Below, piece by piece: positions 29,237-38,747 of a stretch of 41,903 nucleotides of DNA. The notes beneath the pieces are model-generated. The model was not told the DNA's origin. It worked only from the letters and a program-made list of their open reading frames with translations, and did no database searches. The stretch is taken from contig CANQJZ010000020.1 in assembly GCA_947624385.1 (NCBI GenBank), forward strand, positions 1-41,903, read 5' to 3'. This DNA comes from an uncultured Oscillospiraceae bacterium (GTDB lineage Bacteria; Bacillota; Clostridia; Oscillospirales; Oscillospiraceae). The translations under genes were made by a program, and so were the position numbers. Position 1 is the stretch's first letter, and each line of letters opens with the position of its first letter.

Positions 29237-30736
29237 ATGGGAAGGATCATCGGCATCGATCTGAGCGGTATCGGCCCTCGGGCCGCCGTGCTGCGGAACG
29301 GCAGGGCGGAAGCGATCCCCGGGTCCATCTCTGAGCCCATGAGCGCCGCCCAACTGCTGGCGGCTTTGAAAAGCCAGGCGGAGCGGTATCTGGGCGGGCC
29401 GGTGGACGGCGCGGTCATCGCCGTGTCCGCCATGCTGAACGAGGTCCAGCGGGAGCGGATCCGGGCCGCCGCCGGCGAGGCGGGGCTGCAGATCGTCCGG
29501 CTCATCTCCGCGCCAGCCGCCGCGGCGCTGCATTACGCCTGGGAGCGCGGGCACCCCGAAGGAAAGTATTTGGCGGTCCATATGGGCGCCACGGAGACCG
29601 ACATGGCCGTGATAGAACTGGGCGACAAGGTCGTGGAGGTGCTGGCTGTTGACGGCACGGACCGGTGGGGCGCCGCCGGGTCTCACGGCGGGACGGCGGC
29701 GATGGAGGCCGACCTGCGGCGGATGGTCCGGGACACGCTGCAGGAGGCGGGCTTGGCTCGATCTGAGCTGGCCGGGCTGATCCCCTCGGGCGACGGACAG
29801 TGCGTCTTCGCCATGATGGATACGCTGCGGGACGCCGCCGGGTGCCACCCCGTCACCGGCACGGAGCCGGAGGAGAGCGCGGTATTTGGCGCGGCCATCC
29901 GGGGCGGCGTACTGGACGGCGAAGTGAGAGGCATTTTGCTGCTGGACGCGACGGCCTATACCCTGGGCGTCGAGGCCGCGGGCGGTGTGTACGCACGGCT
30001 CATCGAGCGCAACACGGCGCTCCCCACCCGCCACAGCGAGGTCTTCTCCAATTACGCGGACGGGCAGACCAGTATGGAGGTCGCGGTCGTGCAGGGCGAG
30101 AGCGATAAGCCGGAGGAAAATACGCTCATCGGGCGCTTCGTCGTCAGCGGCTTTGCCACCGGCCCCAAGGGGAAAGCGCAGGTGGAGGTCGCTCTGGACC
30201 TCGACGCAGACGGCCGCGTTTCGATAGACGTACGGGAACCGGACGGCAAGGAAGGCCGGCCGCTGACGGTGACGAAAAAGAGAGGACCGGTCGCGGTCAA
30301 ACCGCCGGAACCGCCGAAAAAAGCGCCTAAGCCCCAGGCGGCACCGGCGCCGCCGAAAGAAGCGCCCAGGCCAAAAGCGCCGTCCGCGCCTAAGCCCAAA
30401 GAAGTGCCCAGGCCGGAAGGCGACGGCCGTCTGGAGGCGGTGCTGAAGCTCCTGCCGGTGTACGACAGCCTGAGCCGGGCGGTCCTGTACGAGACGGACC
30501 AGGCCAGACGCCAGGGCTCGGAGGCCATACTGAAGCAGTACCGGACCATCCTCGCCGACATGGGCGTCACCGCCATCGAGACGGTGGGCAGGACCTTCGA
30601 TCCTAAGCTGCACGACGCCCAGAGCCACGTCACCGACCCGCGATACGGGCCAAACGTGATCGTCCGGGAGCTGGAAGCGGGATTTCTGATGGACGGAAAG
30701 GTCATCCGCTTCGCCAAGGTCCAGGTGGCAAATTAA
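29237..30736 (+). CDS. degenerate Hsp70 fused to a C-terminal GrpE domain
   Basis: Intact 499-residue protein. Residues 1-228 form a shrunken DnaK-like nucleotide-binding domain. [19 protein letters not shown] aligns with DnaK's GTTNS loop but lacks it. [15 protein letters not shown] replaces DnaK's [25 protein letters not shown] replaces [10 protein letters not shown]. About 50 residues of lobe IB and about 80 of lobe IIB are absent. Residues 229-345 are a well-kept SBD-beta ([20 protein letters not shown]; DnaK has [20 protein letters not shown]). The helical lid is replaced by a Pro/Lys/Ala linker (346-394), then a GrpE bundle and beta wing without the long helix (396-499, ending RFAKVQVAN; the neighbour ends RFARVQVAN). 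Likely ATPase-dead but able to bind clients and perhaps DnaK. Starts 27 bp after grpE in the CIRCE operon; GGGAGCG and GGGGATAT precede the ATG. Confidence 0.9.
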   Translation: MGRIIGIDLSGIGPRAAVLRNGRAEAIPGSISEPMSAAQLLAALKSQAERYLGGPVDGAVIAVSAMLNEVQRERIRAAAGEAGLQIVRLISAPAAAALHYAWERGHPEGKYLAVHMGATETDMAVIELGDKVVEVLAVDGTDRWGAAGSHGGTAAMEADLRRMVRDTLQEAGLARSELAGLIPSGDGQCVFAMMDTLRDAAGCHPVTGTEPEESAVFGAAIRGGVLDGEVRGILLLDATAYTLGVEAAGGVYARLIERNTALPTRHSEVFSNYADGQTSMEVAVVQGESDKPEENTLIGRFVVSGFATGPKGKAQVEVALDLDADGRVSIDVREPDGKEGRPLTVTKKRGPVAVKPPEPPKKAPKPQAAPAPPKEAPRPKAPSAPKPKEVPRPEGDGRLEAVLKLLPVYDSLSRAVLYETDQARRQGSEAILKQYRTILADMGVTAIETVGRTFDPKLHDAQSHVTDPRYGPNVIVRELEAGFLMDGKVIRFAKVQVAN

Positions 30737-30747
30737 CGCGTATATTT

Positions 30748-30762
30748 GTCCCGAAACGGGAC
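30748..30762. other. small stem-loop between the fusion gene and dnaK
   Basis: GTCCCG-aaa-CGGGAC in an otherwise AT-rich 71-bp spacer, without a T-tract. Possibly an mRNA processing or stabilising element that raises the dnaK segment relative to upstream genes; function inferred only from position. Confidence 0.4.
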
Positions 30763-30807
30763 TTCAATATAAATAAATTCGATTTGAAATATCAGGAGGA
30801 AAAGAAA

Positions 30808-32664
<1,857 letters not shown>

Positions 32665-32691
32665 TAAAATTATCCGCGGGATACCTTGTCG

Positions 32692-32813
32692 CCTCCCTCT
32701 GACGAGGGAGGTGGCACGGCGTCAGCCGTGACGGAGGGAGAGATATTTAAAATTTTCTCTCCCCCAGTCAGCGCCAAAGGCGCTGACAGCCCCCTCGTCA
32801 GAGGGGGCCGGAT
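32692..32813. repeat. two adjacent two-hairpin repeats (types C and A)
   Basis: GCCTCCCTCtgacGAGGGAGG, CACGGCgtcaGCCGTG, ACGGAGGGAGAGA, an AT-rich joint (TATTTAAAATTTT), then CTCTCCCCCAGTCAGCGCC, GGCGCTGACA, GCCCCCTCgtcaGAGGGGGC. It separates dnaK from dnaJ. Confidence 0.75.
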
Positions 32814-32869
32814 TCTAAACGTGGGCAGTGAACCTCATAAGAGGGGACCATGTAAGGTAGTGAAAGACT

Positions 32870-33997
32870 ATGGCAGATAAACGGGATTATTATGAGGTCC
32901 TGGGGTTGCAGAAGGGCGCGTCGGAGGACGAGATCAAAAAAGCCTACCGGCAGGCGGCCAAGGCCAACCACCCGGACCTGCACCCCGGCGATAAAGAGGC
33001 CGAGGCCCGGTTCAAGGAGGCCAACGAGGCGTACGCCGTGCTGTCCGACCCGGACAAGCGGGCGAAATACGACCAGTTCGGCTTCGCGGGCGTGGACCCG
33101 AATTTTGCGGCCAGCGCCGGGGCCGGGGGCTTCGGCGGGTTCGGCGACCTGGGGGATATCTTCGGGGATATATTCGGCGGGTTCGGCGGCTTTGGCGGCG
33201 GCTTCGGCGGCCAGGCCCGCCAGCAGACCCGCTCCGGTCCCCGCCGGGGCGAGAGCCTGCGGGTGCGGCTGACCATCTCCTTTGAGGAGGCGGCCTTCGG
33301 CTGCAAAAAGGACATCAATATCACCCGGGTGGACCAGTGCCCGGCCTGCAAGGGCAGCGGCTGCGCCCCCGGTACCACGCCGGAGGTATGCCCGGACTGC
33401 CGGGGCTCCGGGACCGTCCGGACCCAGCAGCGGACCCCCTTCGGGGTGTTCCAGTCCTCCGGGCCGTGCCCCAAGTGCGGCGGCTCCGGCAAGATCGTCC
33501 ACTCCCCATGCACCCAATGCAGGGGCAGCGGGAATATACGGGCCCAGAAGAAGCTGAACGTGTCCATCCCCGCAGGCATCGACAACGGGGAGACCGTCTC
33601 CCTGCGCGGCCAGGGCAACGCGGGCGCCAACGGCGGCCCGGCCGGGGACCTGCTGGTCCAGGTGCAGGTCCGGCCCAGCAGCGTGTTCCGGCGGGACGGT
33701 ACGAACGTGTATACCAGCACCCAGCTGAGCTTCGTCCGGGCGGCGCTGGGCACGGAGATAGAAGTGCCCACCCTGGAAGGGCCGGTGAGCCTGAACATAC
33801 CCGAGGGTACCCAGACCGGGTCCGTGTTCCGGCTGCGGGGCAAGGGCATCCCCAACGTGCGCACGGGCTTGAAGGGCGACGAGTTCGTCACCGTGGACCT
33901 GGTGACGCCCAAGAATCTCAACCGGAAGCAGAAGGAGCTTTTGCAGGAGCTGGCCGATATATCCGGGGAAAAGGTCAAGAAAAAGAGAAAACTGTAA
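32870..33997 (+). CDS. dnaJ: co-chaperone DnaJ (Hsp40)
   Basis: 375-residue class I J-protein. J domain 1-70 with the HPD triad ([12 protein letters not shown]); Gly/Phe-rich region about 75-125 ([20 protein letters not shown]); four zinc-finger repeats about 150-215 ([36 protein letters not shown]), all cysteines present; C-terminal client-binding domains to 375. It stimulates DnaK ATPase and delivers clients. The ATG at 32870 follows AAGGTAGTGAAAG, a weak ribosome site. It is co-directional with dnaK, but a repeat cluster lies between, so co-transcription needs read-through. Confidence 0.96.
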   Translation: MADKRDYYEVLGLQKGASEDEIKKAYRQAAKANHPDLHPGDKEAEARFKEANEAYAVLSDPDKRAKYDQFGFAGVDPNFAASAGAGGFGGFGDLGDIFGDIFGGFGGFGGGFGGQARQQTRSGPRRGESLRVRLTISFEEAAFGCKKDINITRVDQCPACKGSGCAPGTTPEVCPDCRGSGTVRTQQRTPFGVFQSSGPCPKCGGSGKIVHSPCTQCRGSGNIRAQKKLNVSIPAGIDNGETVSLRGQGNAGANGGPAGDLLVQVQVRPSSVFRRDGTNVYTSTQLSFVRAALGTEIEVPTLEGPVSLNIPEGTQTGSVFRLRGKGIPNVRTGLKGDEFVTVDLVTPKNLNRKQKELLQELADISGEKVKKKRKL

Positions 33998-34002
33998 TTT
34001 TA

Positions 34003-34034
34003 AAAACCGGGGGCGTTGCGGCGCTCCCGGTTTT
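34003..34034 (+). terminator. terminator of dnaJ
   Basis: 13-bp stem AAAACCGGGGGCG / CGCTCCCGGTTTT (one G-U pair), loop TTGCGG, TTTT at the end of the stem; 5 bp after the stop codon. Confidence 0.8.
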
Positions 34035-34044
34035 GGTATATAAT
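34016..34044 (+). promoter_or_regulatory. promoter embedded in the dnaJ terminator
   Basis: TTGCGG (34016-34021, the terminator loop), 17-bp spacer, TATAAT (34039-34044). The predicted start falls at 34050-34051, the first base of the stem described next. Confidence 0.6.
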
Positions 34045-34049
34045 ACGTC

Positions 34050-34146
34050 GGGGCACACGTCCTAGGTCTCGCCTTGCCGCAAGCGGCAAGGCTCGAGTAG
34101 GCCGTTGCCCCTCCTCTCCCCCAAAAGGCAGGCGTGCCTTTTGGGG
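34050..34146 (+). ncRNA. candidate structured small RNA or 5' leader
   Basis: A long interrupted hairpin starts at the predicted first transcribed base: GGGGCA (34050) pairs with TGCCCC (34106), CCTA (34061) with TAGG (34098), and GCCTTGCCG (34071) with CGGCAAGGC (34084) around a CAAG loop. Two asymmetric internal loops lie between. A second hairpin CCCCAAAAGGCA-ggcg-TGCCTTTTGGGG follows (34119-34146). It lacks a T-tract, so the RNA may continue as the leader of the gene at 34285. I do not recognise the family. Confidence 0.45.
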
Positions 34147-34177
34147 ACCCCGGGAAAGAGGAAGAGGATTTAAATAT

Positions 34178-34231
34178 CTCTCCCTCCGTCTCGGCCTGAC
34201 GGCCGAGCCACCTCCCTCGTCAGAGGGAGGC
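34178..34231. repeat. two-hairpin intergenic repeat (type C, reversed)
   Basis: CTCTCCCTCCG, TCTCGGCctgacGGCCGAG, CCTCCCTCgtcaGAGGGAGG. It lies between the candidate RNA and the mannosyltransferase gene. Confidence 0.7.
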
Positions 34232-34284
34232 GGGGGCTTCGCCCCCGAAGACAGGTATAGAACTTTAGTGCTGAGGCTTGTTAT

Positions 34285-36141
34285 ATGATAATGTCCAATC
34301 TTCCCATTTTGTTCCCCCTGGCGGTGGCGCTGGGCGCGCTGGTGTGGTGCTTCCGGTGGGCGCTGATGCGCCGGCGGGACGGCGCGCTGGCCGACCCGGC
34401 GGACGAGACGCCGACGGCGGATAAGCGCTTTACCCGGCTGGACTGGATACTGCTGGGCGGGCTGACCGCCGTTTACGCGGTGGTGGCGTTCATCGGCCTG
34501 GGCAGCACAAAGGCACCCCAGAGCTTTTTGCACTTCGAGGAGGCCAACGTGTACGCCCAGATCGAGCTGAACAAGCCCCAGAACATCACGGCCCTGCGGT
34601 ATTACTGCGGGCTGAACACGGCCGATTACCGGCTGCAGTTCTCCATGGATAAGAAGAACTGGACCGACCAGGTCCAGGCCGACGGTACATCCGGCATGGT
34701 CCAGCAGTATACCCAGCTGTTCCGCTGGAACGACGCGGTGCTCAACGCCGACAACGGCCCGGTCCGCTATATCCGCATCACCTCCGGCGGGGACGAATAT
34801 CTGGGCGAGGTGGCCATCTACGGCGAGGACGGGTCCCGGCTGGGTCTGGATGACATGGTCGCGGCCGAGGGGTGCGAGCCGCTGGTGGACGAGCAGGGGC
34901 TGGTGCCCGAGAAATACTCGTTCATGAACGGGACCTATTTCGACGAGATCTATCACGCCCGCACGGCGCTGGAAATGATGGAGGAAATGTGGCCCTACGA
35001 GATCACCCACCCGCCGCTGGGCAAGGCCATATTGTCCCTGGGCATCCGCATGTTCGGCATGACGCCCTTCGGCTGGCGGTTCATGGGGACGCTGTTCGGG
35101 GTGCTGATGCTGCCGCTTTTGTACCTGCTCTTAAAGCGCATGTTCGGCTATACGGCCGTGGCCGCCGGGGGCAGCACGGTGTTCGCCTTCGACTTCATGC
35201 ACTTCGTCCAGACCCGTATCGCCACCATAGACACCTACGCGGTGTTCTTCATCATTTTGATGAACCTGTTCATGTACATGTGGCTGACAGAGCCGCCGGA
35301 CAGGCCCAAGCGCAGGCTCCTGTGGCTGGCTCTGGCGGGAGCCAGCTTCGGCGCGGGCGCGGCCAGCAAGTGGGTGTGCATCTACGCCGGGGCGGGCCTG
35401 GGCGTGCTGTGGCTGGTGTACTGGATCGTGCGGTTCGTGCGGGAGAAAAAGGCCGCGCTGAACGAGTTTGTGCTGAACGTGGGCTGGTGCCTCATCTTCT
35501 TCGTGCTGGTGCCATGCGCGATCTATTACGTCAGCTATTGGTCCTACGGCCCGAGCCAGATGGCGGACGGACCGCTGCGGATATTCAACCGGGACTATCT
35601 GCAAACGGTGCTGGACAACCAGGCCTATATGTGGAACTATCACTCCGACCTGGTGTCCACCCACCCCTATTCCTCCAAGTGGTACCAGTGGCTGGCAGAC
35701 GCACGGCCTATCCTGTACTATCTGGAAACGGCCCCCAACGGGGAGACCATATCCTTTGGCGCGTTCAATAACCCGCTGGTGAGCTGGGCGGGCCTGCTGG
35801 CCATGGGCGGCATGGGGTGGCTGGCCATCCGGCGCAAGGACGAGCGGGCCGCGTTCATCTTCATCGGGTATATGGCCAATTTATTGCCCTGGGTGCTGGT
35901 CAGCCGCCTGACCTTCGCCTATCACTACTTCCCCTGCACGGTGTTTCTGGTGCTGGCCATCGGGTATATCTTCGCGGACCTGCGCCGGCTGGACAGGCAC
36001 TGGAAGGTCAGCATCGGCAGCTTCGTCGCCGTGACCGTGGGGCTGTTCATCGTGTTCTATCCCGTGCTGGCCGGGGTGCCCAGGACCACGGCGTACAGCA
36101 GCGTGTTTTTGAAGTGGTTTGTGGATACCTGGCCGTTTTGA
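34285..36141 (+). CDS. PMT-type glycosyltransferase with an inserted discoidin-like domain
   Basis: 618-residue multi-pass membrane protein of the phospholipid-carrier-dependent (dolichyl-P-mannose-type) protein mannosyltransferase superfamily. Helices near 8-28 and 50-72 precede an extracytoplasmic beta-rich segment (about 75-195; NITALRYYCGLNTADYRLQF, DNGPVRYIRITSGGDEYLGE) that resembles an F5/8-type discoidin carbohydrate-binding module. The catalytic part then starts with DEIYHARTALEMMEEMWPYE and THPPLGKAILSLGIRMFG, with the Asp-Glu pair at 220-221, and about nine further helices follow. It probably transfers mannose or another sugar from a polyprenyl carrier to exported proteins. The ATG at 34285 sits 8 bp after GAGG. 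The two exported FN3/LRR proteins with Thr/Pro-rich linkers are conceivable acceptors (inference). Confidence 0.85.
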   Translation: MIMSNLPILFPLAVALGALVWCFRWALMRRRDGALADPADETPTADKRFTRLDWILLGGLTAVYAVVAFIGLGSTKAPQSFLHFEEANVYAQIELNKPQNITALRYYCGLNTADYRLQFSMDKKNWTDQVQADGTSGMVQQYTQLFRWNDAVLNADNGPVRYIRITSGGDEYLGEVAIYGEDGSRLGLDDMVAAEGCEPLVDEQGLVPEKYSFMNGTYFDEIYHARTALEMMEEMWPYEITHPPLGKAILSLGIRMFGMTPFGWRFMGTLFGVLMLPLLYLLLKRMFGYTAVAAGGSTVFAFDFMHFVQTRIATIDTYAVFFIILMNLFMYMWLTEPPDRPKRRLLWLALAGASFGAGAASKWVCIYAGAGLGVLWLVYWIVRFVREKKAALNEFVLNVGWCLIFFVLVPCAIYYVSYWSYGPSQMADGPLRIFNRDYLQTVLDNQAYMWNYHSDLVSTHPYSSKWYQWLADARPILYYLETAPNGETISFGAFNNPLVSWAGLLAMGGMGWLAIRRKDERAAFIFIGYMANLLPWVLVSRLTFAYHYFPCTVFLVLAIGYIFADLRRLDRHWKVSIGSFVAVTVGLFIVFYPVLAGVPRTTAYSSVFLKWFVDTWPF

Positions 36142-36158
36142 GGGGATCACAATGTGAA

Positions 36159-36275
36159 AGCCCCCCTTGCCAAGGGGGGTGGGCCGCCGAATGGCGGCTC
36201 GGGGGGATTGTCGTACGTCTAACAGCAATCCCCCAGTCATGCTGCCGCATGACAGCCCCCTTTAACAAGGGGGCC
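36159..36275. repeat. long composite palindromic repeat (type B)
   Basis: GCCCCCCTTgccAAGGGGGG, GGGCCGCCgaatGGCGGCTC, GGGGGATTG with CAATCCCCC, GTCATGCtgccGCATGAC, GCCCCCTTtaacAAGGGGGC. It lies between the mannosyltransferase and rpiB genes. Confidence 0.8.
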
Positions 36276-36295
36276 ATAAAAGGAGGTTATTTATT

Positions 36296-36730
36296 ATGAT
36301 CGCGATCGCGTCGGATCACGCGGGGTATGCCCTGAAGCAGCTTATCATCGAGCATTTGCATGAAAAAGGCGTCCAGATCGACGACCTGGGCTGCGGCGGG
36401 GAGCCGGTGGACTATCCCATATACGCCGAGAAGCTCTGCCGGGCGGTGGCCGCCGGACAGTACGAGCGGGGCATTCTGGTGTGCGGTACGGGCATCGGTA
36501 TGTCCATCGCCGCCAATAAAATGCCCGGTATCCGGGCCGCGCTGTGCGGGGACTGCTTCTCCGCCGCCATGAGCCGCCAGCACAACGACGCGAATGTGCT
36601 GTGTCTGGGCGGGCGCGTGGTGGGTACGGAGCTGGCCAGGATGATCGTGGATACCTATCTGAACACCGGCTTTTCCAACGGGGAGAGCCATATCCGCCGT
36701 ATCGGGCAGTTGAAAGAGCTGGAGAGATAA
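36296..36730 (+). CDS. rpiB: ribose-5-phosphate isomerase B (RpiB/LacAB family)
   Basis: 144-residue cytoplasmic isomerase interconverting ribose-5-phosphate and ribulose-5-phosphate in the pentose phosphate pathway. Family motifs are IAIASDHAGYALK at the N-terminus, GILVCGTGIGMSIAANK (catalytic-region Cys63 and the phosphate loop) and the SRQHNDANVLCLGGRVVG block. The ATG at 36296 follows AAGGAGGTTATTT. The next gene begins directly after its TAA, so the two are co-transcribed and coupled. LacA/LacB or allose-6-phosphate isomerase are alternatives, but no lac genes are near. Confidence 0.93.
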   Translation: MIAIASDHAGYALKQLIIEHLHEKGVQIDDLGCGGEPVDYPIYAEKLCRAVAAGQYERGILVCGTGIGMSIAANKMPGIRAALCGDCFSAAMSRQHNDANVLCLGGRVVGTELARMIVDTYLNTGFSNGESHIRRIGQLKELER

Positions 36731-37840
36731 ATGCCGTACCGTCCCCGGGATATATACCGGGGCCGCCGGAAATTCCGGGTGCCCCTGACCATACTGCTGT
36801 TCACGCTCGCGGTGCTGCTGGCGGGCGGTATCGGCATGTTCTTTTTCTTACAGCAATACATGGTCTACGACGCCAACGGCGCCACGCTCCAGCTGCCATT
36901 CGGCCGGGAGGAACAGGCCGACGTGCCGGAGGGGGTAGATACCCCGGCGCCCACGTTCGAGCCGGTGGACGTGCAGGTGGTGTGGGTGAACCCGGACTTT
37001 GAGGACGTGGACATGGGCGATTGGGAAAAGCTCAAGCCCACCCAGGGGTTGTTTGTGGCCGAGGCGTCTGTATTGGACGCCGAGGCGCTGGCAACGGCCG
37101 TGTCCGCCGCCCAGGGCAGCGGGTTTTCCACGGTGGTGCTGGAGATGAAGGACAGGACCGGACAGCTTGTCTGGCCGTCCAACGCCAACACGGCTTTGGG
37201 CTACCGGACCATGGGGAACGTGGACGTGACGGGCACCATCGAGAGCCTGCACGAGGCGGGGCTGACCGTGGCCGCGCAGATCAGCTGCTTCGCCGACAAT
37301 TTGCTGTTGCAGCACAACTGGTCCTTCGGCCTGCGCTATGCCGACGGGGAGCTGTGCCGGAACGAGGACGGGTCATACTGGCTGGACCCCTACGACCAGA
37401 CCGTGCGGACGTATCTGACCGATCTGGCGGCGGAGTTGGCCGACATGGGCTTTGACGAAATTATTTTGGCCGATTTGTACCACCCCATTGCCGAGGGCGG
37501 GTTTTCCTACGCCTCGCCTCCCGCGGCCGGGGCGGACCCGGTGTCGGCGGTGTGCCAGATGGGCCGGCGGATCGTGGAGGCGCTGGAGGGGACGGATACC
37601 ATCGTCTCCGCACGCATCAGCGCGGACAGTCTGCGCAATGGAAGCGGGGAGCTGACCGGGCAGGACGTGGGTATCTTCTGGCGGCTGTTCGCACGGCTTT
37701 ACTGCCCCACCTACGCCGAGGCGCTGGCCTCCGACAAGGAGCTGGCTACCGAGCAGATGAACGGCGGCGACGCCGACGCCCGGTTCGTGCCGGTGGTCGG
37801 GGCGGTCCCCGAGGGGAGCAAGTCGTATCTGGTGGGGTGA
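36731..37840 (+). CDS. membrane-anchored DUF4015-like putative glycoside hydrolase
   Basis: 369-residue protein with one N-terminal transmembrane anchor (about 19-42, LTILLFTLAVLLAGGIGMFFFL) and an extracytoplasmic domain resembling DUF4015 (a putative TIM-barrel glycoside hydrolase). Supporting segments: GLFVAEASVLDAEALATAVS, TVVLEMKDRTGQLVWPSNAN, a strand LTVAAQISCFADNLL, WLDPYDQTVRTYLTDLAAEL, and GFDEIILADLYHPIAEGGFS, where acidic residues sit at strand ends as in GH barrels. A Pro/Thr hinge lies near 65-75. The start codon abuts the rpiB stop (TAA-ATG), with GGAGAG inside rpiB as ribosome site. Family assignment is moderate and the substrate is unknown. Confidence 0.65.
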   Translation: MPYRPRDIYRGRRKFRVPLTILLFTLAVLLAGGIGMFFFLQQYMVYDANGATLQLPFGREEQADVPEGVDTPAPTFEPVDVQVVWVNPDFEDVDMGDWEKLKPTQGLFVAEASVLDAEALATAVSAAQGSGFSTVVLEMKDRTGQLVWPSNANTALGYRTMGNVDVTGTIESLHEAGLTVAAQISCFADNLLLQHNWSFGLRYADGELCRNEDGSYWLDPYDQTVRTYLTDLAAELADMGFDEIILADLYHPIAEGGFSYASPPAAGADPVSAVCQMGRRIVEALEGTDTIVSARISADSLRNGSGELTGQDVGIFWRLFARLYCPTYAEALASDKELATEQMNGGDADARFVPVVGAVPEGSKSYLVG

Positions 37841-37865
37841 GATTATAAGCATCTCCGCTTTAAAC

Positions 37866-37984
37866 GCCTCCCCTGTGTAAGGGGAGGTGGCGAGCGGAGC
37901 GAGCCGGAGGGGTTGTTACCAGTCTCGATAACAACCCTCCAGTCAGCGCCAAAGGCGCTGACAGCCCCCCTTGCACAGGGGGGC
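37866..37984. repeat. long composite palindromic repeat (type B, reversed)
   Basis: GCCTCCCCTgtgtaAGGGGAGG, GCGAGCggaGCGAGC, GGGGTTGTTACCAG with CGATAACAACCCTCC, GTCAGCGCCaaaGGCGCTGAC, GCCCCCCTtgcacAGGGGGGC. Confidence 0.75.
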
Positions 37985-37996
37985 CGTTAATATGGA

Positions 37997-38022
37997 AAAG
38001 CCGGCTCTGGTGAGCCGGCTTT
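37997..38022. terminator. terminator between convergent genes
   Basis: AAAGCCGGCTC-tggt-GAGCCGGCTTT is a symmetric stem that can act on both strands. It closes the minus-strand carD gene and the plus-strand DUF4015 unit. Confidence 0.75.
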
Positions 38023-38027
38023 TGGCC

Positions 38028-38549
38028 TTATTCCGCGGCGGTCGATAGGTTTTGGAGGCGGTGGGCGATGAAGTCCTGCACGCTGTCCTTGGCGATGCCC
38101 AGGGCCACGGCAAGCTCGCCGTACAGCAGGTTTTCCGCCCGCTCCATGTACCGGCGGTCCACCGCGCCGAATTTCAGCTTCTTCTGCTCCCGCTCCACCT
38201 TTTTCCGGTAGGCCGACATGGTCAGCCGCAGAAGGGACAGACAGTCGTGCTCTTCCATCTCGGTGCGATAGTAGTTTTCCAGCTGTTGGAGATTCTGGTT
38301 GTGGTATGCCTCCGCCTGGATGTTGGGTATCTGGTCGATGAGGTCCATGGCCTCGTCCCTGGTGATGACCGGCCGGGTGAACACCTTGTTGTTGTCCACC
38401 GGCGTGGTGATGGTGCCCGTCTGGTAGAGCGGCTTGAGGACGTAATAGGTCCGCTCCGGCTCCGCCCGTCCCGGCTTGCGGGAAATGATGTCTTCTACCC
38501 GGCACACGCCTGTGCCGCCGTATAAAATGAGGTCGCCGATCTGATACAA
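38028..38549 (-). CDS. CarD/CdnL family transcriptional regulator
   Basis: 173-residue regulator. The N-terminal Tudor-like RNA-polymerase-interacting domain (YQIGDLILYGGTGVCRVEDI, YYVLKPLYQTGTITTPVDNN) is followed by an all-helical C-terminal domain (about 70-170; ELAVALGIAKDSVQDFIAHR). CarD proteins bind the RNA polymerase beta subunit and stabilise open complexes. I choose the TTG at 38549, 9 bp after GAAGGAG. The longer open frame (to 38621) begins upstream of the predicted transcription start from the promoter at 38623-38651 and so cannot be translated from it. Confidence 0.85.
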   Translation of the reverse strand: MYQIGDLILYGGTGVCRVEDIISRKPGRAEPERTYYVLKPLYQTGTITTPVDNNKVFTRPVITRDEAMDLIDQIPNIQAEAYHNQNLQQLENYYRTEMEEHDCLSLLRLTMSAYRKKVEREQKKLKFGAVDRRYMERAENLLYGELAVALGIAKDSVQDFIAHRLQNLSTAAE

Positions 38550-38622
38550 AGTGCCACGCTCCTTCAAAATTCGCCGCCCGAGGCGGCCGACCCGTCTCGC
38601 ATGCCTATACGTTTCCAGCAAT

Positions 38623-38651
38623 ATTGTAGCACTTTTTTACAGATATTGTAA
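38623..38651 (-). promoter_or_regulatory. promoter of the CarD-family gene
   Basis: Minus-strand TTACAA (38651-38646), 17-bp spacer, TACAAT (38628-38623); start predicted near 38616, a 67-nt leader before the TTG start. Confidence 0.7.
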
Positions 38652-38747
38652 GCGAAAAAATGGGAACTGGGTCGATTTTCCAAAAAATCCATAAAAGCGA
38701 CAAAAACGGCGCGGGTACCTGTACTTTTATACCAACTTGTAGCGCCC

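Noticed and set aside
29237-30736. Fusion gene considered as a pseudogene or sequencing artefact joining dnaK and grpE
   Set aside because: The frame is intact over 499 codons, and SBD-beta and the GrpE core are conserved at protein level. The deletions fall at lobe and domain borders, and the order (Hsp70 then GrpE) is not that of the flanking genes.
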